The notes: a model not told the origin generated them from the letters alone. Counted from the first letter of the stretch, positions 35,419 to 48,098 are shown. The stretch: 64,000 nt of DNA from Acidobacteriota bacterium (GCA_013289875.1 JABCZC010000002.1:51902-115901); one strand, 5' to 3'. Numbers and translations: made by a program.

Positions 35419-36948
35419 CTACCTTTGCAGCGTATAATCGCCCTTATTTGGTTTTTGCGAAACCTGCGCGGGAGTGGGCAGTTGCGTGATGTCCCATCCT
35501 CCACCCAGCGCCTGAATCAACTCGACGGCTGCGGTTGATTCCTGTACATGCAGGGTCGCGAGCGATTGCTGGTTAGAGAGGAGGGTAACCTGAGCGATCG
35601 CTACGTTCAGATAAGGATCTATTCCCTGCTCGTATCGGCCCATTTCGAGCGTGAGATATACCTGCGCCGCATCTACCGCTTCCTGCTGCTTCAGAATCTG
35701 CTGCGAAAGAATCCGGGTTGCGGCCAGGTAGTCCTCAACCTGCTGGAACGCAGTGAGAACGGTCTGGCGGTACGTGGCGACATCGGCATTGTACTGGGCC
35801 GAATATTGTTGGAGCTGGTAACGATATAGGCCGCCGTTGAAAAGCGTCTGCGAAAGCGATGGGCCAATCGACCAGACGCGACTGGGCCAGGTGAATGCGT
35901 TCGCAAGCGTAGATGCCTCGAAGCCGCCGGCGGCGGAAAGTGTGACCGTCGGGAAGAAAGCCCCGTATCCAATGCCTATGGTTGCATTCGCCTCGGCAAT
36001 AGTACGTTCGGCGGAGGCGATGTCAGGCCGCCGCTCCAGTAGTTGCGAGGGCACTCCGACTGGAATCGGAGGCGGGACAACAAGCAGCGGTTTCACAGGA
36101 ATCGAAAAGTCCGTGGCCGGCTTGCCGATCAGCATGGCAATTGCGTGCTCGAACTGCGCGCGCGCGACACCTAGGTTCAGCGCTTCAGACTCCGCGCTCT
36201 TAAGGGTCGTCTTGGCTTCGACGACCGCGATGTAATCGCCGATGCCGGTGTCGTACTGACTCTGAGTCAATTCAAGTGACTTCTTATCTGCCTCCACGGT
36301 GTCATTGAGAATCTTCTGCAGCGCATCCTGGCCGCGAATTTCATAGAAGTATTCCGCAAGGCTTGCCTGTTCCGACAGCCGCTCGTTTTCAAGATCCGCA
36401 GCGCTGACCTGCGCTCCAAATTGAGCTTCGCGAACCTCATTGCGAATTTTTCCGAACAGATCAGGCTGCCACGATACGTCGAGCGGAAAGCTCCATGTTG
36501 AACTTGTGCTTCCGGTATTTGCCTGAGACGAATGTTGAAGGTTTCCCGAGGACTTGGAGCGCGTCCACGATGGACCAGTAGTAATCGTGGGCCAGTACTG
36601 CGCGCGTGCTTCGCGGATCATTGCGCGAGCCGCCATATAGTTTTCGAAGTACACCTTGATGTTCTGGTTATTGATGTCGAGCTGGTCTTCGAGAGAATTC
36701 AATTCAGGGTCGTTAAAGATCTCCCACCACTTGCCGTGCAGCATCGCGTCCTGCGGGTTTGCCACCTTCCAGCCGTCGCCATCCTGGAAATTCACAGTCG
36801 ACTCCTTGTAGCTGGGAGCCGTCGCGACGGGAGCTGAGGGCTTGTGATATTTCGGACCCGGTGTGCACCCCGCCAGCGCGCAGCAGAGCGCCAGCACGCA
36901 AAGCGCGGGATGAATCGAGGGTGGGGATTTCAAGGCCATTCTCTTCAT
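35419..36948 (-). CDS. RND efflux outer-membrane lipoprotein (OprM/NodT family)
   Basis: A 509-residue TolC-like channel of the NodT/OprM family, which carries RND pump substrates across the outer membrane. The lipobox LAGC follows a hydrophobic signal (ALCVLALCCALAGC), and two OEP repeats make up the body, with the usual NNQNIKVYFENYMAARAMI and LSQTLFNGGLYRYQL blocks. The ATG at 36948 has AGAGG at good spacing and a normal lipoprotein signal length. An upstream ATG at 36993 would give a four-base ATGA overlap with the pump gene but a longer N terminus. It is the last gene of the mdtABC-like operon. Confidence 0.9.
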   Translation of the reverse strand: MKRMALKSPPSIHPALCVLALCCALAGCTPGPKYHKPSAPVATAPSYKESTVNFQDGDGWKVANPQDAMLHGKWWEIFNDPELNSLEDQLDINNQNIKVYFENYMAARAMIREARAQYWPTITTGPSWTRSKSSGNLQHSSQANTGSTSSTWSFPLDVSWQPDLFGKIRNEVREAQFGAQVSAADLENERLSEQASLAEYFYEIRGQDALQKILNDTVEADKKSLELTQSQYDTGIGDYIAVVEAKTTLKSAESEALNLGVARAQFEHAIAMLIGKPATDFSIPVKPLLVVPPPIPVGVPSQLLERRPDIASAERTIAEANATIGIGYGAFFPTVTLSAAGGFEASTLANAFTWPSRVWSIGPSLSQTLFNGGLYRYQLQQYSAQYNADVATYRQTVLTAFQQVEDYLAATRILSQQILKQQEAVDAAQVYLTLEMGRYEQGIDPYLNVAIAQVTLLSNQQSLATLHVQESTAAVELIQALGGGWDITQLPTPAQVSQKPNKGDYTLQR

Positions 36949-36989
36949 ACAAAGCCTCTCACGCGGAACGAGCTCCATCGGGACGGATT

Positions 36990-39900
36990 TCATAACGCGG
37001 CCTCGCTGCCTTCCGGGTTGAAGGTGTCATGCTCTTTGCCCATCACACGCAGGCGAAAACGATCCAGGAATAAATAAACGACCGGCGTGGTGTACAAGGT
37101 GAGCATCTGGCTTACGATCAGACCACCGACGATGGTGATGCCCAGCGGCCTGCGCAGCTCGGAGCCGGTGCCGGTGCCAAATGCCAGCGGAAGAGCTCCG
37201 AAAAGAGCGGCCATGGTGGTCATTAGAATCGGGCGGAAGCGCAACATGCAGGCCTCGAAGATGGCATCGGAAGTACTCATGCCTTGCTCGCGCTCCGCCA
37301 TGAGGGCGAAATCGATCATCATAATCGCATTCTTCTTCACGATGCCGATGAGCAACACGATGCCGATAATTGAGATGACGTTGAGGTCGATCTTGAAGAG
37401 CATTAACGCCATGATGGCCCCCACACTGGCGGAGGGCAGGGTGGAAATAATCGTGAGCGGATGCACGAGGCTTTCATAAAGAATGCCCAGAACAATAAAC
37501 ACCGCCAGCAAGGCAGTCGTGACCAGGATAGGCTCTGTGCTGAGAGACTGCGTAAATGCCTGGAGGGTGCCGGCGAAAAAGCCATGGATCGTCGATGGAG
37601 TTCCCAGGCGCTCCTGCATCTGGGCGATAAGGCGAGTGGCATCGCTTAGAGAGGCGCCGGCTCCAAGATTGAAGGAGACGGTCACCGAGGGAAAGAGTCC
37701 GGTGTGGTTCACGCTCAGCGGCGTAGTGGTCGATGTCGCCGTCGTCATGGTAGCCAGCGGGATAACTCCATTGCTCGTTGTATGCAGGTAGATATTCTTG
37801 AGCCCTTCGGGCGATTGCCAATAGGGCGGCGCCACCTCGAGCACGACATAGTACTGATTGAGTTGCGTATAAATGACGGAGACTTCCGACTGGCCGAAGG
37901 CAGCATACAAAGACGAATCGAGCGCCTGCGCCGTCACGCCAAGTTTTGCAGCTGTCGTGCGGTCATAGTTCAGATATTCGCTCAGACCGCCGTTCTGCTG
38001 GTCGGTGTTCACGTCCTGCAGAGTGGGAGTGAGTTTTTTCATCTGATCGAGCAGAATTGGTCCCCAGTGCGACAGGTCCGGAACGTTGTCCGCCTGAATC
38101 GTGTATTGATAGAGCGCGTTGCTGCCTCTGCCGCCGATGCGCAGATCCTGAGCGGCCTGCAAAAATGCAGACGCAACCGGCAACCGGTTCAGTTTAGGCC
38201 TGAGCCGGTCGATGATCTGAAAGGCAGTCACCTTCCGCTGATTCAACGGCTTGAGCGCGATGTAGATAAATCCGCCATTGCCGGTGCCTACGTAACCCAC
38301 GACGTTGGCGACCGCCGGATCGGCCTTGATAACTCCGACCAGCCTCTGGACAGAGTCATTCATGACCGCGAAGGATGCATCCTGCGGACCCTGTATGCCA
38401 CCAACAATTGCCCCCGTGTCCTGCTGCGGAAAGAATCCCTTAGGAATCTTGACGGCCAGCAGAACATTGAGAGCCACGATCATGATGAGAACCACCAGCA
38501 CCAACCCGGGATTCTCGAGAACCCAACCCAGGCTGCGCCGATACCCGGTAAGCATGGCCTCGAAGAACGTCTCGCTCATGCGATAGATGCGCCCGTGCTT
38601 CTCTCCTTCGTGTGACTTGAGCAGATGAGCGCACATCATCGGGGTAGTCGTGACGGAAATGATCATCGACACGACAATGGCCGTCGAAAGAGTCACGGCA
38701 AATTCGCGGAAAAGGCGGCCGATGATTCCGCCCATCAACAGAATGGGAATAAAGACGGCGACCAGAGACATGCTGATCGAGAAAACGGTGAAACCGATCT
38801 CCTTTGCGCCTTTCAGGGCAGCCGCGAATGGAGCCATCCCCGCTTCCAGATGCCGGGTAATGTTCTCCATGACTACGATGGCGTCGTCAACGACGAACCC
38901 TGTCGAGATGGTCAGGGCCATCAGCGAGAGATTATCCAGGCTGTAGCCGAACAGATACATCACGGCGAAGGTGCCGATCAACGACACGGGCACAGCCACG
39001 CTGGGAATAAGCGTGGCCCGGGGACTGCGTAGAAAGACAAAGACGACCAGGATCACCAGGATGATGGAGACCATGAGCGATCGCTCGACATCGTTGACGG
39101 AGGCACGGATGGTCGTGGTCCGGTCCATCACGACAGTCATGTCCATTCCCTGAGGGATGGCGGCCTTGAGAAAACCGATCTGGCTGCGGATGCGATCGAC
39201 CGTTTGAATAATGTTTGCGCCTGGCTGCCGGAAAACAATGAGGACGATTGATGCTTTCCCGTTGAGATAGCCCGCGTTGCGGACGTTGGACGTCGAATCG
39301 ATGACCTGGGCAACATCGGAAAGGCGGACGGCAGCCCCATTGTTGTAACCGATGATGAGAGGCTCGTACTCGGCGGCATGAGATATCTGCCCGTTGGTGA
39401 GGATGTCGGCGGTCGTCGAACTGTTGTAAATCTGACCTCGCGCGAAATCTGAATTCTGGATGCTGAGGACGGATTGGATGTTCGACAGAGTAAGTCCATA
39501 GCTGTTGAGCTGCGTAGGATTAACCTCAACTCGCACTGAAGGCAGTGCGCCGCCGCCCACAACTACCTGCCCCACTCCCTGGATCTGCGAGAGCTTCTGC
39601 TGGATGACGGTCGAAGCCGAGTCGTACATTGCCGACCTGTCATAGATATCGGAAGTGAGCCCAATGATCATAATGGGCGCATCAGCCGGGTTCACTTTGC
39701 GATACGTCGGATTTCCAGGAAGATTCGCCGGTAGATAAGTCCGCGCCGCATTAATGGCCGCCTCAACATCTCTCGCCGCAGCATCGATATTCCGATTCAG
39801 ATCGAATTGCAGCGTGATGGACGTACTTCCCAACTGGCTCGCCGAGGTCATCTCGGTTACTGCGGCAATGTGTCCAAACTGCCGCTCCAGCGGAGTAGCG

Positions 39901-40088
39901 ACCGAGGACGCCATGATCTGAGCGCTTGCTCCGGGCAGGCTGGCCTGGACAGAAATGGTGGGAAAATCCACTTGGGGAAGCGGAGAAACAGGCAGCACCA
40001 CGTAGCCGATTGCGCCTGCGATGGCGATCGCGATGGTAAGTAGCGTGGTTGCCACGGGCCTGCGGATAAAGGGGGCGGAGATATTCAT
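36990..40088 (-). CDS. mdtC: RND efflux permease, MdtC-like (HAE1 family)
   Basis: A 1032-residue inner-membrane RND pump of the hydrophobe/amphiphile efflux family, driven by proton flow. It opens [20 protein letters not shown] with [13 protein letters not shown] in the first periplasmic loop. The proton-relay block [13 protein letters not shown] carries the paired Asp of helix 4. The C-terminal half ends in the helix 11-12 region with [20 protein letters not shown]. Its start overlaps the stop of the upstream permease by four bases. MdtB and MdtC work as a mixed trimer in Enterobacteria; the same tandem pairing here suggests a heteromeric pump. Confidence 0.9.
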   Translation of the reverse strand: MNISAPFIRRPVATTLLTIAIAIAGAIGYVVLPVSPLPQVDFPTISVQASLPGASAQIMASSVATPLERQFGHIAAVTEMTSASQLGSTSITLQFDLNRNIDAAARDVEAAINAARTYLPANLPGNPTYRKVNPADAPIMIIGLTSDIYDRSAMYDSASTVIQQKLSQIQGVGQVVVGGGALPSVRVEVNPTQLNSYGLTLSNIQSVLSIQNSDFARGQIYNSSTTADILTNGQISHAAEYEPLIIGYNNGAAVRLSDVAQVIDSTSNVRNAGYLNGKASIVLIVFRQPGANIIQTVDRIRSQIGFLKAAIPQGMDMTVVMDRTTTIRASVNDVERSLMVSIILVILVVFVFLRSPRATLIPSVAVPVSLIGTFAVMYLFGYSLDNLSLMALTISTGFVVDDAIVVMENITRHLEAGMAPFAAALKGAKEIGFTVFSISMSLVAVFIPILLMGGIIGRLFREFAVTLSTAIVVSMIISVTTTPMMCAHLLKSHEGEKHGRIYRMSETFFEAMLTGYRRSLGWVLENPGLVLVVLIMIVALNVLLAVKIPKGFFPQQDTGAIVGGIQGPQDASFAVMNDSVQRLVGVIKADPAVANVVGYVGTGNGGFIYIALKPLNQRKVTAFQIIDRLRPKLNRLPVASAFLQAAQDLRIGGRGSNALYQYTIQADNVPDLSHWGPILLDQMKKLTPTLQDVNTDQQNGGLSEYLNYDRTTAAKLGVTAQALDSSLYAAFGQSEVSVIYTQLNQYYVVLEVAPPYWQSPEGLKNIYLHTTSNGVIPLATMTTATSTTTPLSVNHTGLFPSVTVSFNLGAGASLSDATRLIAQMQERLGTPSTIHGFFAGTLQAFTQSLSTEPILVTTALLAVFIVLGILYESLVHPLTIISTLPSASVGAIMALMLFKIDLNVISIIGIVLLIGIVKKNAIMMIDFALMAEREQGMSTSDAIFEACMLRFRPILMTTMAALFGALPLAFGTGTGSELRRPLGITIVGGLIVSQMLTLYTTPVVYLFLDRFRLRVMGKEHDTFNPEGSEAAL

Positions 40089-43000
40089 GACTGAGCCGCA
40101 GCCTCCTCCGGAGGTTGATTCCGTTCCGCATTCTTCTTGCTTTTTCCTGCCACTTTCTGCCCGAGGTTGTCGAAAAATATGTAGATGACTGGTGTGGTAT
40201 AGAGGGTAAGCACCTGACTAAGGAGCAATCCGCCAACCATGCAGATACCGAGCGGACGGCGCAGCTCCGAACCGATGCCACGTCCCAGCGCCAGCGGAAT
40301 TCCGCCGAGCAGTGCGGCCATAGTGGTCATCATGATGGGGCGAAAGCGCAGCAGGCACGCTTCATAGATCGCATCCGTCGAGCTCTTGCCGTGTTCGCGC
40401 TCTGCTTCGAGTGCGAAATCCACCATCATAATGCCGTTTTTCTTCACGATGCCGATCAGAAGGATGATCCCGATGATGGCGACTACACTAAGCTCCTCGC
40501 CGAACAGCATTAAAGCCAGCAGCGCACCCACACCCGCGGAGGGCAACGTGGAAAGAATCGTGATCGGGTGAATGAAGCTTTCGTACAGTACGCCGAGCAC
40601 GATGTAGACGGTGACGAGGGCGGCCAGAATCAACAGCGCTTCATTGGAGAGCGAATTTCTGAAGGAGGCCGCCGTCCCCTGAAAATCGGCCTGCAGGCTG
40701 GGCGGGAAGTTCATCTGCTCGGCGACCTTGTCGATGGCGGTGATCGCACTTCCCAGCGCTGCCTTGGGCGCAAGATTGAATGAGACCGTAACCGCCGGAA
40801 ACTGGCCCTGGTGCGTGATCGAGAGCGGCTCCAACGTGTGCTCGTAGCGGCTGAAGGCGCCGAGAGGCACCGCGTTCGCCGGAGTCGTTGCAGTCGTGGT
40901 GTTTGGACCGTTGTTCGAAGTAGTAATGACTCTGACAGGCGGCGTCAGCGTATTCGCGGAAGGGGTATACACCACCGAACCGGTTGTCGCGTTCGAACCG
41001 GCCGACTCCGAACCGGACGCGGCAAATGAGGTCGCGGCCCCCGGACCGCTCGCTCCATTGGATGTTCCCGACTGGATATAGAGCTTGTTGAGCTGTTCCG
41101 GATCCTGCTGGAACGACGGCATTGCCTCGAGGATGACGTGATATTGGTTGAGCTGTGTATACATCGTGCTGATCTGCCGCTGGCCATAGGCGTCATACAG
41201 CGTATTGTCCATGGTGCCCGGGGCCACGCCCAGCCGCGACGCGGTGACGCGATCAATCATCAGTGATACCGCGTTCGCACCTGTCTGCTGGTCGGTGGCA
41301 ACGTCGGCCAGATCAGGCAACTGCTTGAGTTTGGTGACGAATTTGTTGGTCCAGTCGTTCAGTTCATTGATGTCGGGATCTTCCAGCGTGTACTGGTATT
41401 GCGTGCGGCTTACGCGGTCGTCGACGGTGATGTTCTGCACCGGCTGCATGAACAGAGTGATGCCCTGTATCTTCGAGAGGCTTACCTTCAATCTCCGAAT
41501 TACATCGGCGGCGCTTCGGTCGCGCTGATCGAGCGGCTTAAGGTTGATGGAGAATCGTCCGCTGTTGAGCGTGGTGTTCGTTCCGTCCGCTCCGATAAAC
41601 GACGATAGGCTTTCCACCGCGGGATCTTCGAGGATTACCTTCGCCAGTTCCTGCTGCCTCTGGGCCATCGCCGTAAATGAAATAGACTGCGGCGCCTGAG
41701 AAATGCCCTGGATCACGCCCGTATCCTGGGTGGGAAAGAAGCCCTTGGGAATGATGATGTAGAGGATGATCGTCAATACCAGCGTGCCCAGGGCCACCAA
41801 TAGCGTGATGGTCTGATATTCCAGGACGAACTTCAACGTGCGCCCGTAGAAGGCGATCAGTCGCTCAAAGACTCGTTCCGACGCCCTGTAGAAGCGGCCC
41901 TGCTCAGCCTGAGGATTGTGCCGCAAAATGCGCGAGCACATCATCGGCGTCAGGGTGAGGGACACCACGGCCGAGATAACGATGGTGGTCGCCAGGGTTA
42001 CCGCGAATTCGCGGAAGAGACGCCCTACTACGTCGCCCATGAACAAGAGCGGGATGAGCACCGCGATCAAAGACACGGTCAACGACACGATCGTGAAGCC
42101 GATTTGTCCCGCGCCTTTGAGGGCCGCTTCCATCGGCTTGTCACCCTCTTCGAGGTAGCGCGAGATGTTCTCGATCATCACGATCGCATCGTCCACTACG
42201 AATCCGGTGGAGATGGTGAGGGCCATCAGCGACAGGTTGTCCAGGCTGTAGCCGAGGATGTACATCACGCCGAAGGTGCCGATCAGCGACAGCGGGACAG
42301 CGACGCTGGGAATGATGGTGGCATACAGGTTCCGCAGGAAGAGAAAAATAACCATCACTACCAGGCCGATGGTCAGCATCATCTCGAACTCAACGTCATC
42401 CACCGAGGCCTGAATGGCGATCGTGAGATCGGTGAGCGTTTTGATCTGAATACCGGCCGGCAGGTTCGCCTGCAGCTGCGGAAGCAGCTTCTTGATGCTC
42501 TTGACGACGCTGATGGTGTTTGCGCCGGGCTGGCGTTGCACGTTCAGAATTACGGCCGGCTCGATCCCTCCGGACGCCTGACCCATCCATGCCGCCTGCT
42601 TGCTGTTTTCGACGCCATTCACGATCAGCGCAACATCCTTCAGAAACACAGGCGCACCGTTGCGATAGGCAACGAGAACGTTCCGGTACTCGTCGCTGGT
42701 TTGCAGCTGATCGTTCGCGTCGATCTGGTAATCCTGGCGGGGGCCGTCGAAATTGCCCTTTGCCTGGTTTACGCTGGTCTCGGTCAACGCCGTGCGCACA
42801 TCCTCAAGATTGATGCCGTAGTTGGACAATGCGGCGGGGTTGACCTGGATACGCACGGCAGGTTTTTGTCCACCGCTGATGCTGACCAGTCCCACCCCGT
42901 TAAGCTGCGAGATTTTTGGCGCCAGCCGTGTGTCGATCAGATCCTCGACCTGCGGCAGCGCCATCGAGTTCGACGTGATAGCCAGTGTAAGTACGGGCGC

Positions 43001-43408
43001 ATCCGCGGGATTGGTCTTGCTGTAGACGGGAGGCGCGGGCAATACGGCGGGCAACAGGCTTTGCGCCGCATTGATGGCCGCCTGCACTTCTTCCTCGGCG
43101 ATGTCGATGTTCAGCGCCAGGCTGAATTGCAGCACGATCACCGATACCCCGCCCGAGCTCGTCGAGGTCATCTGGCTCAGACCCTGCACTTCGCCGAACT
43201 GGCGCTCCAGAGGAGCCGTTACCGTCGTCGCCATCACGTCCGGGCTCGCGCCGGGATAGAAAGTCAAAACCTGAATCGTCGGGTAATCGACCTCAGGCAG
43301 GGCGGAGATCGGCAACTGCGTAAACGCAACCAGGCCAACGAGCAGAATTGCGGCCATCAGCAATGAGGTTGCGACAGGCCGCAGAATAAATGGGCGTGAC
43401 GGACTCAC
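40085..43408 (-). CDS. mdtB: RND efflux permease, MdtB-like, with low-complexity insertion
   Basis: A 1107-residue RND permease, the first of the tandem pair. It opens [20 protein letters not shown] with [14 protein letters not shown], and has the proton-relay block [13 protein letters not shown] and the closing [20 protein letters not shown]. It is about 75 residues longer than its partner. Most of the extra length is an insertion of Gly/Ser/Thr/Asn/Ala at about residues 781-844, in the second large periplasmic loop just before [18 protein letters not shown]. It overlaps the adaptor gene by four bases upstream and the second permease by four bases downstream. Confidence 0.9.
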   Translation of the reverse strand: MSPSRPFILRPVATSLLMAAILLVGLVAFTQLPISALPEVDYPTIQVLTFYPGASPDVMATTVTAPLERQFGEVQGLSQMTSTSSGGVSVIVLQFSLALNIDIAEEEVQAAINAAQSLLPAVLPAPPVYSKTNPADAPVLTLAITSNSMALPQVEDLIDTRLAPKISQLNGVGLVSISGGQKPAVRIQVNPAALSNYGINLEDVRTALTETSVNQAKGNFDGPRQDYQIDANDQLQTSDEYRNVLVAYRNGAPVFLKDVALIVNGVENSKQAAWMGQASGGIEPAVILNVQRQPGANTISVVKSIKKLLPQLQANLPAGIQIKTLTDLTIAIQASVDDVEFEMMLTIGLVVMVIFLFLRNLYATIIPSVAVPLSLIGTFGVMYILGYSLDNLSLMALTISTGFVVDDAIVMIENISRYLEEGDKPMEAALKGAGQIGFTIVSLTVSLIAVLIPLLFMGDVVGRLFREFAVTLATTIVISAVVSLTLTPMMCSRILRHNPQAEQGRFYRASERVFERLIAFYGRTLKFVLEYQTITLLVALGTLVLTIILYIIIPKGFFPTQDTGVIQGISQAPQSISFTAMAQRQQELAKVILEDPAVESLSSFIGADGTNTTLNSGRFSINLKPLDQRDRSAADVIRRLKVSLSKIQGITLFMQPVQNITVDDRVSRTQYQYTLEDPDINELNDWTNKFVTKLKQLPDLADVATDQQTGANAVSLMIDRVTASRLGVAPGTMDNTLYDAYGQRQISTMYTQLNQYHVILEAMPSFQQDPEQLNKLYIQSGTSNGASGPGAATSFAASGSESAGSNATTGSVVYTPSANTLTPPVRVITTSNNGPNTTTATTPANAVPLGAFSRYEHTLEPLSITHQGQFPAVTVSFNLAPKAALGSAITAIDKVAEQMNFPPSLQADFQGTAASFRNSLSNEALLILAALVTVYIVLGVLYESFIHPITILSTLPSAGVGALLALMLFGEELSVVAIIGIILLIGIVKKNGIMMVDFALEAEREHGKSSTDAIYEACLLRFRPIMMTTMAALLGGIPLALGRGIGSELRRPLGICMVGGLLLSQVLTLYTTPVIYIFFDNLGQKVAGKSKKNAERNQPPEEAAAQS

Positions 43409-44661
43409 GGGGCGTTGCTCTCGCTCGTGTCTTGTGGAATTGCCTGTTTGGAAATAGTGACCTTCGCGCCCTCCAGCAGTTTTTCAAAGCTGCTGGTAGC
43501 AACCACGTCGCCGGGGTTGATGCCCTCAACCGCCGTTATTCCCGCGTCCGTGGTGCCCGCCTTCACGTCATGCTTATGAGCTGTCCCGTTCACAATCACG
43601 TAGACGAACGCCTCTTCCCCGTTGTGCTGGATGGCCGAACTCGGAATCAGCGTCATGTCATGCTGCGTAGTAACCAGCAGCCGCGTGTTAACGAACTGGT
43701 TTGGAAACAACGTGTCTTTCCTGTTGTCGAACTGAGCCCGCAGTTTCACGGTTCCGGTTGTGGTGTCGATCTGATTGTCGAGAGCCAGCAGCCTTCCGGT
43801 CGCGAGCTTGGTTTGCTGGTTTGCATCAAGCGCATCCACAGTCAGCTTGGCGCCGTGACGCCACTGGGCCAGGACTTCGCCCAGATCCTCCTGCGCCAAG
43901 GTGAAGATGACAGTAATCGGCTCAAGCTGCGTGACCACCACCAGAATGGTGCTGCCGCTGGACTGGACAAGGTTGCCGGGATCGACAAGCCGCAAACCTA
44001 CTCGCCCTGAAATCGGCGATGTGATGTGGCAGTAGGCCAGCTGCACCTTGTCAAAATCCAGCGTTCCCTGATCGGCCTTCACCAGACCTTCGTTCTGCAG
44101 GACAAGCTTTTCCTGATCGTCGAGCTGCTGCTTGGCGATGGCGTTCTTTGCCCATGCCACGCGATACCGTTCCAGGTCCATCCGCGACTGCGCCAGCACG
44201 TTGGTATCACGCTCCAAATTGCCTTCCGCGTTTACCACCTGCGCCTGGTATTGCCGGGGGTCGATATCGACCAGCGGATCTCCCTTGCGCACCGTCTGCC
44301 CCTCGCGATAATGCACATCCGTCAGGACACCTGTAACCTGGTTGTAAATGGTGGTCGTGTAAACCGGCGTCACGGTACCGATTGCATCCAGGTAGACGCC
44401 GATGTCACCCTTTTTCGCGGTGGTGGTCGTCAAGGTGACGGGACCGCCGAAGGCGCGTCGGCCCCCTGCGGCTGCCCCGGCAGCTTTCTTGCTGTCGTCG
44501 TGATGTCGAAGAACCAGCACGAAAATGAGGGCAAAGACCAGCAACAGAACAATCCAGACCCACTGCCTGCGCTTCTTCTTCGGACGTACAGGCGCATCGC
44601 CCTGAGGAGCTGACAGCTGGTGATCGGGTGGGATAGGCGGATCGGGCGGCTTTTGTTCCAT
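43405..44661 (-). CDS. mdtA: RND efflux periplasmic adaptor subunit, MdtA-like
   Basis: A membrane-fusion protein of 418 residues from the chosen ATG. A Pro-rich cytoplasmic start ([16 protein letters not shown]) leads to a basic KKKRRQ and one membrane anchor (about 34-51). Adaptor features follow: [20 protein letters not shown] and [17 protein letters not shown] (lipoyl half), an alpha hairpin, then [20 protein letters not shown]. The ATG at 44661 has AAGAAG upstream; in-frame ATGs at 44676 and 44781 would add residues without a clear ribosome site. It is the first gene of the efflux operon and overlaps the MdtB-like gene by four bases. Confidence 0.88.
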   Translation of the reverse strand: MEQKPPDPPIPPDHQLSAPQGDAPVRPKKKRRQWVWIVLLLVFALIFVLVLRHHDDSKKAAGAAAGGRRAFGGPVTLTTTTAKKGDIGVYLDAIGTVTPVYTTTIYNQVTGVLTDVHYREGQTVRKGDPLVDIDPRQYQAQVVNAEGNLERDTNVLAQSRMDLERYRVAWAKNAIAKQQLDDQEKLVLQNEGLVKADQGTLDFDKVQLAYCHITSPISGRVGLRLVDPGNLVQSSGSTILVVVTQLEPITVIFTLAQEDLGEVLAQWRHGAKLTVDALDANQQTKLATGRLLALDNQIDTTTGTVKLRAQFDNRKDTLFPNQFVNTRLLVTTQHDMTLIPSSAIQHNGEEAFVYVIVNGTAHKHDVKAGTTDAGITAVEGINPGDVVATSSFEKLLEGAKVTISKQAIPQDTSESNAP

Positions 44662-45027
44662 CTTATCTTCTTGCATTGCACCGTTTGCGCAGCAGGCTGC
44701 GTCGAGAATTTGGAGTCTGGCACGGTCCACGCAGGATGCCCTTCCGTGGACGCAGTTTGTTAACTTCGCCGGTGCAGGCAACCTGCACTAGGCTTTCGAA
44801 AGGACACAGCATCGACGTCGGAGCGGATTCTTACTGTGCCAGTTTTGGCATTCTGTTATGGACGGTGCAGCGGTCCAGATGGTTGCAGAGCAAACTCAGG
44901 CTAGGGTATCACTTACTGCTGAAAGCGCTTCCATCCCCGCCCCAAATTCCCGGGCATTTTGCTCAAAACTTGCCTGTCGTCGTAAGGATGTGAGACACAT
45001 TTCCGTCAGGAAAACCTCTTTCACACC
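44662..45027. promoter_or_regulatory. Divergent mdtA/glpK intergenic region
   Basis: 366 bases without a gene lie between the efflux operon and the glycerol operon and must contain the promoters for both. I see no convincing -35/-10 pair. The clearest element is the 17-bp dyad listed next. No repressor gene is adjacent on either side. Confidence 0.45.
44772..44788. promoter_or_regulatory. 17-bp palindrome GTGCAGG-N3-CCTGCAC (candidate operator)
   Basis: A perfect seven-base dyad with a three-base centre (CAA), about 110 bases upstream of the mdtA start and 240 bases upstream of glpK. Its size and symmetry suit a TetR- or MarR-type dimer. It could also form a hairpin in an mdtA leader. No regulator gene is next to it, so the protein that binds it is unknown. 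Confidence 0.35.
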
Positions 45028-46524
45028 ATGACTTTCATCCTTGCACTCGATCAGGGCACCACGAGTTCGCGCGCCATTCTCTTCACCCGTGACGGCAAAA
45101 TTCAGGCTCAGGCGCGGCAGGAATTCAAGCAGATCTATCCCAGCTCCGGCTGGGTCGAGCACGACCCGTTCGACATCCTCACCTCGCAACTCAGCGCCAC
45201 GGTGGAAGTCCTCGGCAGAGCGGGCGTAAGACCACGCGACGTCGCCGCTGCCGGCATCACGAATCAGCGCGAAACCACGATCGTCTGGGATCGAGAGACG
45301 GGCAAGCCCGTCTACAACGCCATTGTCTGGCAGGATCGCAGGACAGCCGAAGCCTGCGACAAACTAAAGCAGGCGGGTGCCTGCGACACCATCCGCAACA
45401 AGACCGGCCTGCTCATCGATCCATACTTCTCCGGCACCAAGATCGCCTGGATCCTTGACAACGTTACCGGCGCACGTGAGCGCGCCGAGGCCGGCAAGCT
45501 TGCTTTCGGCACGGTCGACTCCTGGCTCATCTGGAACCTGACCAGCGGCAAGAAGCATGTAACCGATCAAACGAATGCCTCCCGCACCCTGCTCTACAAC
45601 ATCGTTGAGGGCAAGTGGGACGCCGACTTGCTCAAGCTTCTCCGCGTCCCCGAAAGCATGATGCCTGAGGTCGTCTGGTCGAGCGAAAAAATCGGCGCGG
45701 TCACCACCACGCTGGGCCTTGGTTCGGTCGAAATCGCCGGCATCGCCGGAGATCAACAGGCTGCGGTCTTCGGCCAGCTCTGCCGCAACCCCGGCGACGC
45801 CAAGAATACCTACGGAACCGGCTGCTTTCTCCTCCAGCTTATCGGCGACAAATTTGCCCTGTCGCAGAAACGCCTGATTACGACGGTGACGTGCAGCCTG
45901 GACAAAAAACTGGAGTACGCATTTGAGGGCAGCGTCTTTATCGGCGGAGCTGTCGTGCAGTGGCTGCGCGACAACCTTCGCCTGATCCACGCCTCGGCCG
46001 ATGTAGAAGCGTTGGCCGCCACGGTCGAGAGCAGCGAAGGCGTCGTGCTGGTGCCCGCATTCGTAGGGTTGGGCGCGCCCCACTGGGATCCGCACGCAAG
46101 CGGGCTGCTGATCGGCCTGCGCCGCAGTACCCATCCCGGACACATCGCGCGCGCTGCGCTCGAAAGCATCTCCTTTCAGGTGGCCGATGTGCTGGAAGCA
46201 ATGAACGCCGACACCCAGGCGCCCTGCCAGGAGCTGCGCGTCGACGGGGGAGCCTCCGCCAACAATATGCTCATGCAATTCCAGGCCGACCTCCTCGGCA
46301 TTCCCGTCGTTCGACCCGAAGTGATCGAGACCACAGCACTCGGCGCGGCCTACCTCTCCGGCCTGGCGACGGGTTTCTGGAGCAGCCCCGAAGAAATTTG
46401 GAAGCTCCGAGACGCGGGCAATCGCTTCGAGCCCACGATGCCTCGCGAACAGGCAGTCCAGGCCCGCGAGCGATGGAAAAATGCCGTCGGACGGGCGAGA
46501 CATTGGTGGGAGGAAGGTCGATGA
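45028..46524 (+). CDS. glpK: Glycerol kinase
   Basis: A 498-residue FGGY-family kinase that phosphorylates glycerol to sn-glycerol 3-phosphate in the cytoplasm. [20 protein letters not shown] at the start is the phosphate-binding loop. [31 protein letters not shown] and [20 protein letters not shown] match the glycerol-binding region. The second FGGY signature lies near [20 protein letters not shown] and the later [20 protein letters not shown]. The gene opens a glpK-glpD-glpF operon, and its stop overlaps the glpD ATG by four bases. Confidence 0.97.
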   Translation: MTFILALDQGTTSSRAILFTRDGKIQAQARQEFKQIYPSSGWVEHDPFDILTSQLSATVEVLGRAGVRPRDVAAAGITNQRETTIVWDRETGKPVYNAIVWQDRRTAEACDKLKQAGACDTIRNKTGLLIDPYFSGTKIAWILDNVTGARERAEAGKLAFGTVDSWLIWNLTSGKKHVTDQTNASRTLLYNIVEGKWDADLLKLLRVPESMMPEVVWSSEKIGAVTTTLGLGSVEIAGIAGDQQAAVFGQLCRNPGDAKNTYGTGCFLLQLIGDKFALSQKRLITTVTCSLDKKLEYAFEGSVFIGGAVVQWLRDNLRLIHASADVEALAATVESSEGVVLVPAFVGLGAPHWDPHASGLLIGLRRSTHPGHIARAALESISFQVADVLEAMNADTQAPCQELRVDGGASANNMLMQFQADLLGIPVVRPEVIETTALGAAYLSGLATGFWSSPEEIWKLRDAGNRFEPTMPREQAVQARERWKNAVGRARHWWEEGR

Positions 46525-48098
46525 ACCGGACAGACATGCTGGCCCAGGCGCGCACCCGGACGAAGCCCTGGGACATCGTCATCATTGGCGGCGGAGCCAC
46601 CGGCGCGGGCGTTGCCGTCGACGCCGCCACCCGTGGCCTCGAGGTCCTCCTACTCGAACGTCAGGACTTCGGCAAGGCCACCTCCAGCCGCAGCACTAAA
46701 CTGGTGCACGGCGGCGTGCGCTATCTGGAACAGGGCAACGTCTCCCTGGTCATGGAAGCGCTCAAAGAGCGCGGCCTGCTTCTCCAGAACGCTCCCCACC
46801 TGGTCCACGACCTGGCCTTTGTCGTTCCCAACTATTCCTGGTGGGAAGCGCCCTTCTACGGGATCGGCATGAAGGTCTACGACCTGCTCGCCGGCAAGTA
46901 TGGTTTCGGTAAGTCGCGCGTCCTCTCCCGCGAGGAGACGCTCGAGCGCCTGCCTACCATCCAGACCGAAGGCCTGCGCGGCGGCGTGCTCTATTACGAC
47001 GGCCAGTTCGACGACTCCCGTCTGCTGATCCACCTGCTCATGACCGCAGCCGAGCACGGCGCGACGGTATTGAACTACGCAGGCGTGACCGAGATCACCA
47101 AGGGAGACGACGGCTTCATCAACGGTGTGGTAGCGGTCGATGGCGAAAGTGGCGAGCGGTTCACTGCGCGTGCGAAAGTGGTCGTCAACGCCACCGGCAT
47201 TTTCACGGATGAAATCCGCCGCCTCGACGAGCCCGATGCGCCCACCATGGTCGCGCCCAGCCAGGGAATTCACCTTGTCTTCGAGCGATCCTTCCTGCGC
47301 GGCGAAACAGCGATCATGGTCCCGCACACCAGCGATGGCCGGGTCATGTTTGCTATCCCCTGGCATGAGCACACGCTCGTCGGCACCACCGACACACCCA
47401 TTGACGCTCCTTCGTATGATCCGTTGCCCTTCGAAAAAGAAATTGACTTCGTGCTGGAAACGGCTTCCCTCTATCTCAGTCGTCCGCCCAAACGCAGCGA
47501 CATTCTCAGCGTCTACACCGGGATCCGCCCGCTGGTGAAAGCGGATGGAGCCGCAAAAACATCCGCTCTCTCGCGCGATCACACGATTCACGTCGACGGC
47601 TCTGGATTGCTCTCGATCGTCGGCGGCAAATGGACTACCTATCGCCGCATGGCGCAGGACTGCGTCGATCATGCCATCACACTCGGCAGCCTGCCCGACA
47701 CCGAATGCCGCACACATCATCTGAAGATCCACGGCTACGACGCAAACATCGACGGCCTGAGCGGCATGGGCGTCTATGGATCGGACGCCGACGCGATCCG
47801 CAAGCTTGCTGATGACGATTCGGAGCTCGGCCGGCCGCTGCATCCGGCTTTACCCTACATAGCCGCAGAGGTGGTGTGGGCCGTTCGTCACGAAATGGCG
47901 CGAACCCTCGACGATGTGCTCGCTCGGCGGGTCCGCGCTCTCTTCCTCAACTCCGCAGCAGCCATCGAAATGGCTCCGGCCGTAGCTGCATTGATGGCCA
48001 GAGAATTGAATCAGGATGACGCCTGGATCGGCGCCCAACTGGCTGGTTTCCACACTCTGGCCCACAGTTACACGCCAGCTTCTGCAATCAAGCAATAG
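46521..48098 (+). CDS. glpD: Aerobic glycerol-3-phosphate dehydrogenase
   Basis: A 525-residue FAD enzyme that oxidises glycerol 3-phosphate to dihydroxyacetone phosphate at the inner membrane, passing electrons to quinone. The ADP-binding site is [20 protein letters not shown] (about 19-38). [19 protein letters not shown] and [14 protein letters not shown] are GlpD signatures, and [23 protein letters not shown] wording closes the FAD domain. The ATG at 46521 is chosen because the ATGA overlap with glpK and the start of the FAD motif both fit; the same frame stays open further upstream inside glpK, but that stretch shows no homology. Confidence 0.95.
   Translation: MNRTDMLAQARTRTKPWDIVIIGGGATGAGVAVDAATRGLEVLLLERQDFGKATSSRSTKLVHGGVRYLEQGNVSLVMEALKERGLLLQNAPHLVHDLAFVVPNYSWWEAPFYGIGMKVYDLLAGKYGFGKSRVLSREETLERLPTIQTEGLRGGVLYYDGQFDDSRLLIHLLMTAAEHGATVLNYAGVTEITKGDDGFINGVVAVDGESGERFTARAKVVVNATGIFTDEIRRLDEPDAPTMVAPSQGIHLVFERSFLRGETAIMVPHTSDGRVMFAIPWHEHTLVGTTDTPIDAPSYDPLPFEKEIDFVLETASLYLSRPPKRSDILSVYTGIRPLVKADGAAKTSALSRDHTIHVDGSGLLSIVGGKWTTYRRMAQDCVDHAITLGSLPDTECRTHHLKIHGYDANIDGLSGMGVYGSDADAIRKLADDDSELGRPLHPALPYIAAEVVWAVRHEMARTLDDVLARRVRALFLNSAAAIEMAPAVAALMARELNQDDAWIGAQLAGFHTLAHSYTPASAIKQ

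Noticed and set aside
41918..43366. 482-codon plus-strand frame opposite the MdtB-like gene
   Set aside because: Shadow frame rich in His, Arg and Asp, as expected from the reverse of a membrane protein gene.
45960..46520. Upstream extension of glpD to 45960
   Set aside because: This part overlaps glpK in another frame and has no FAD-enzyme homology; the ATGA overlap start at 46521 is better.
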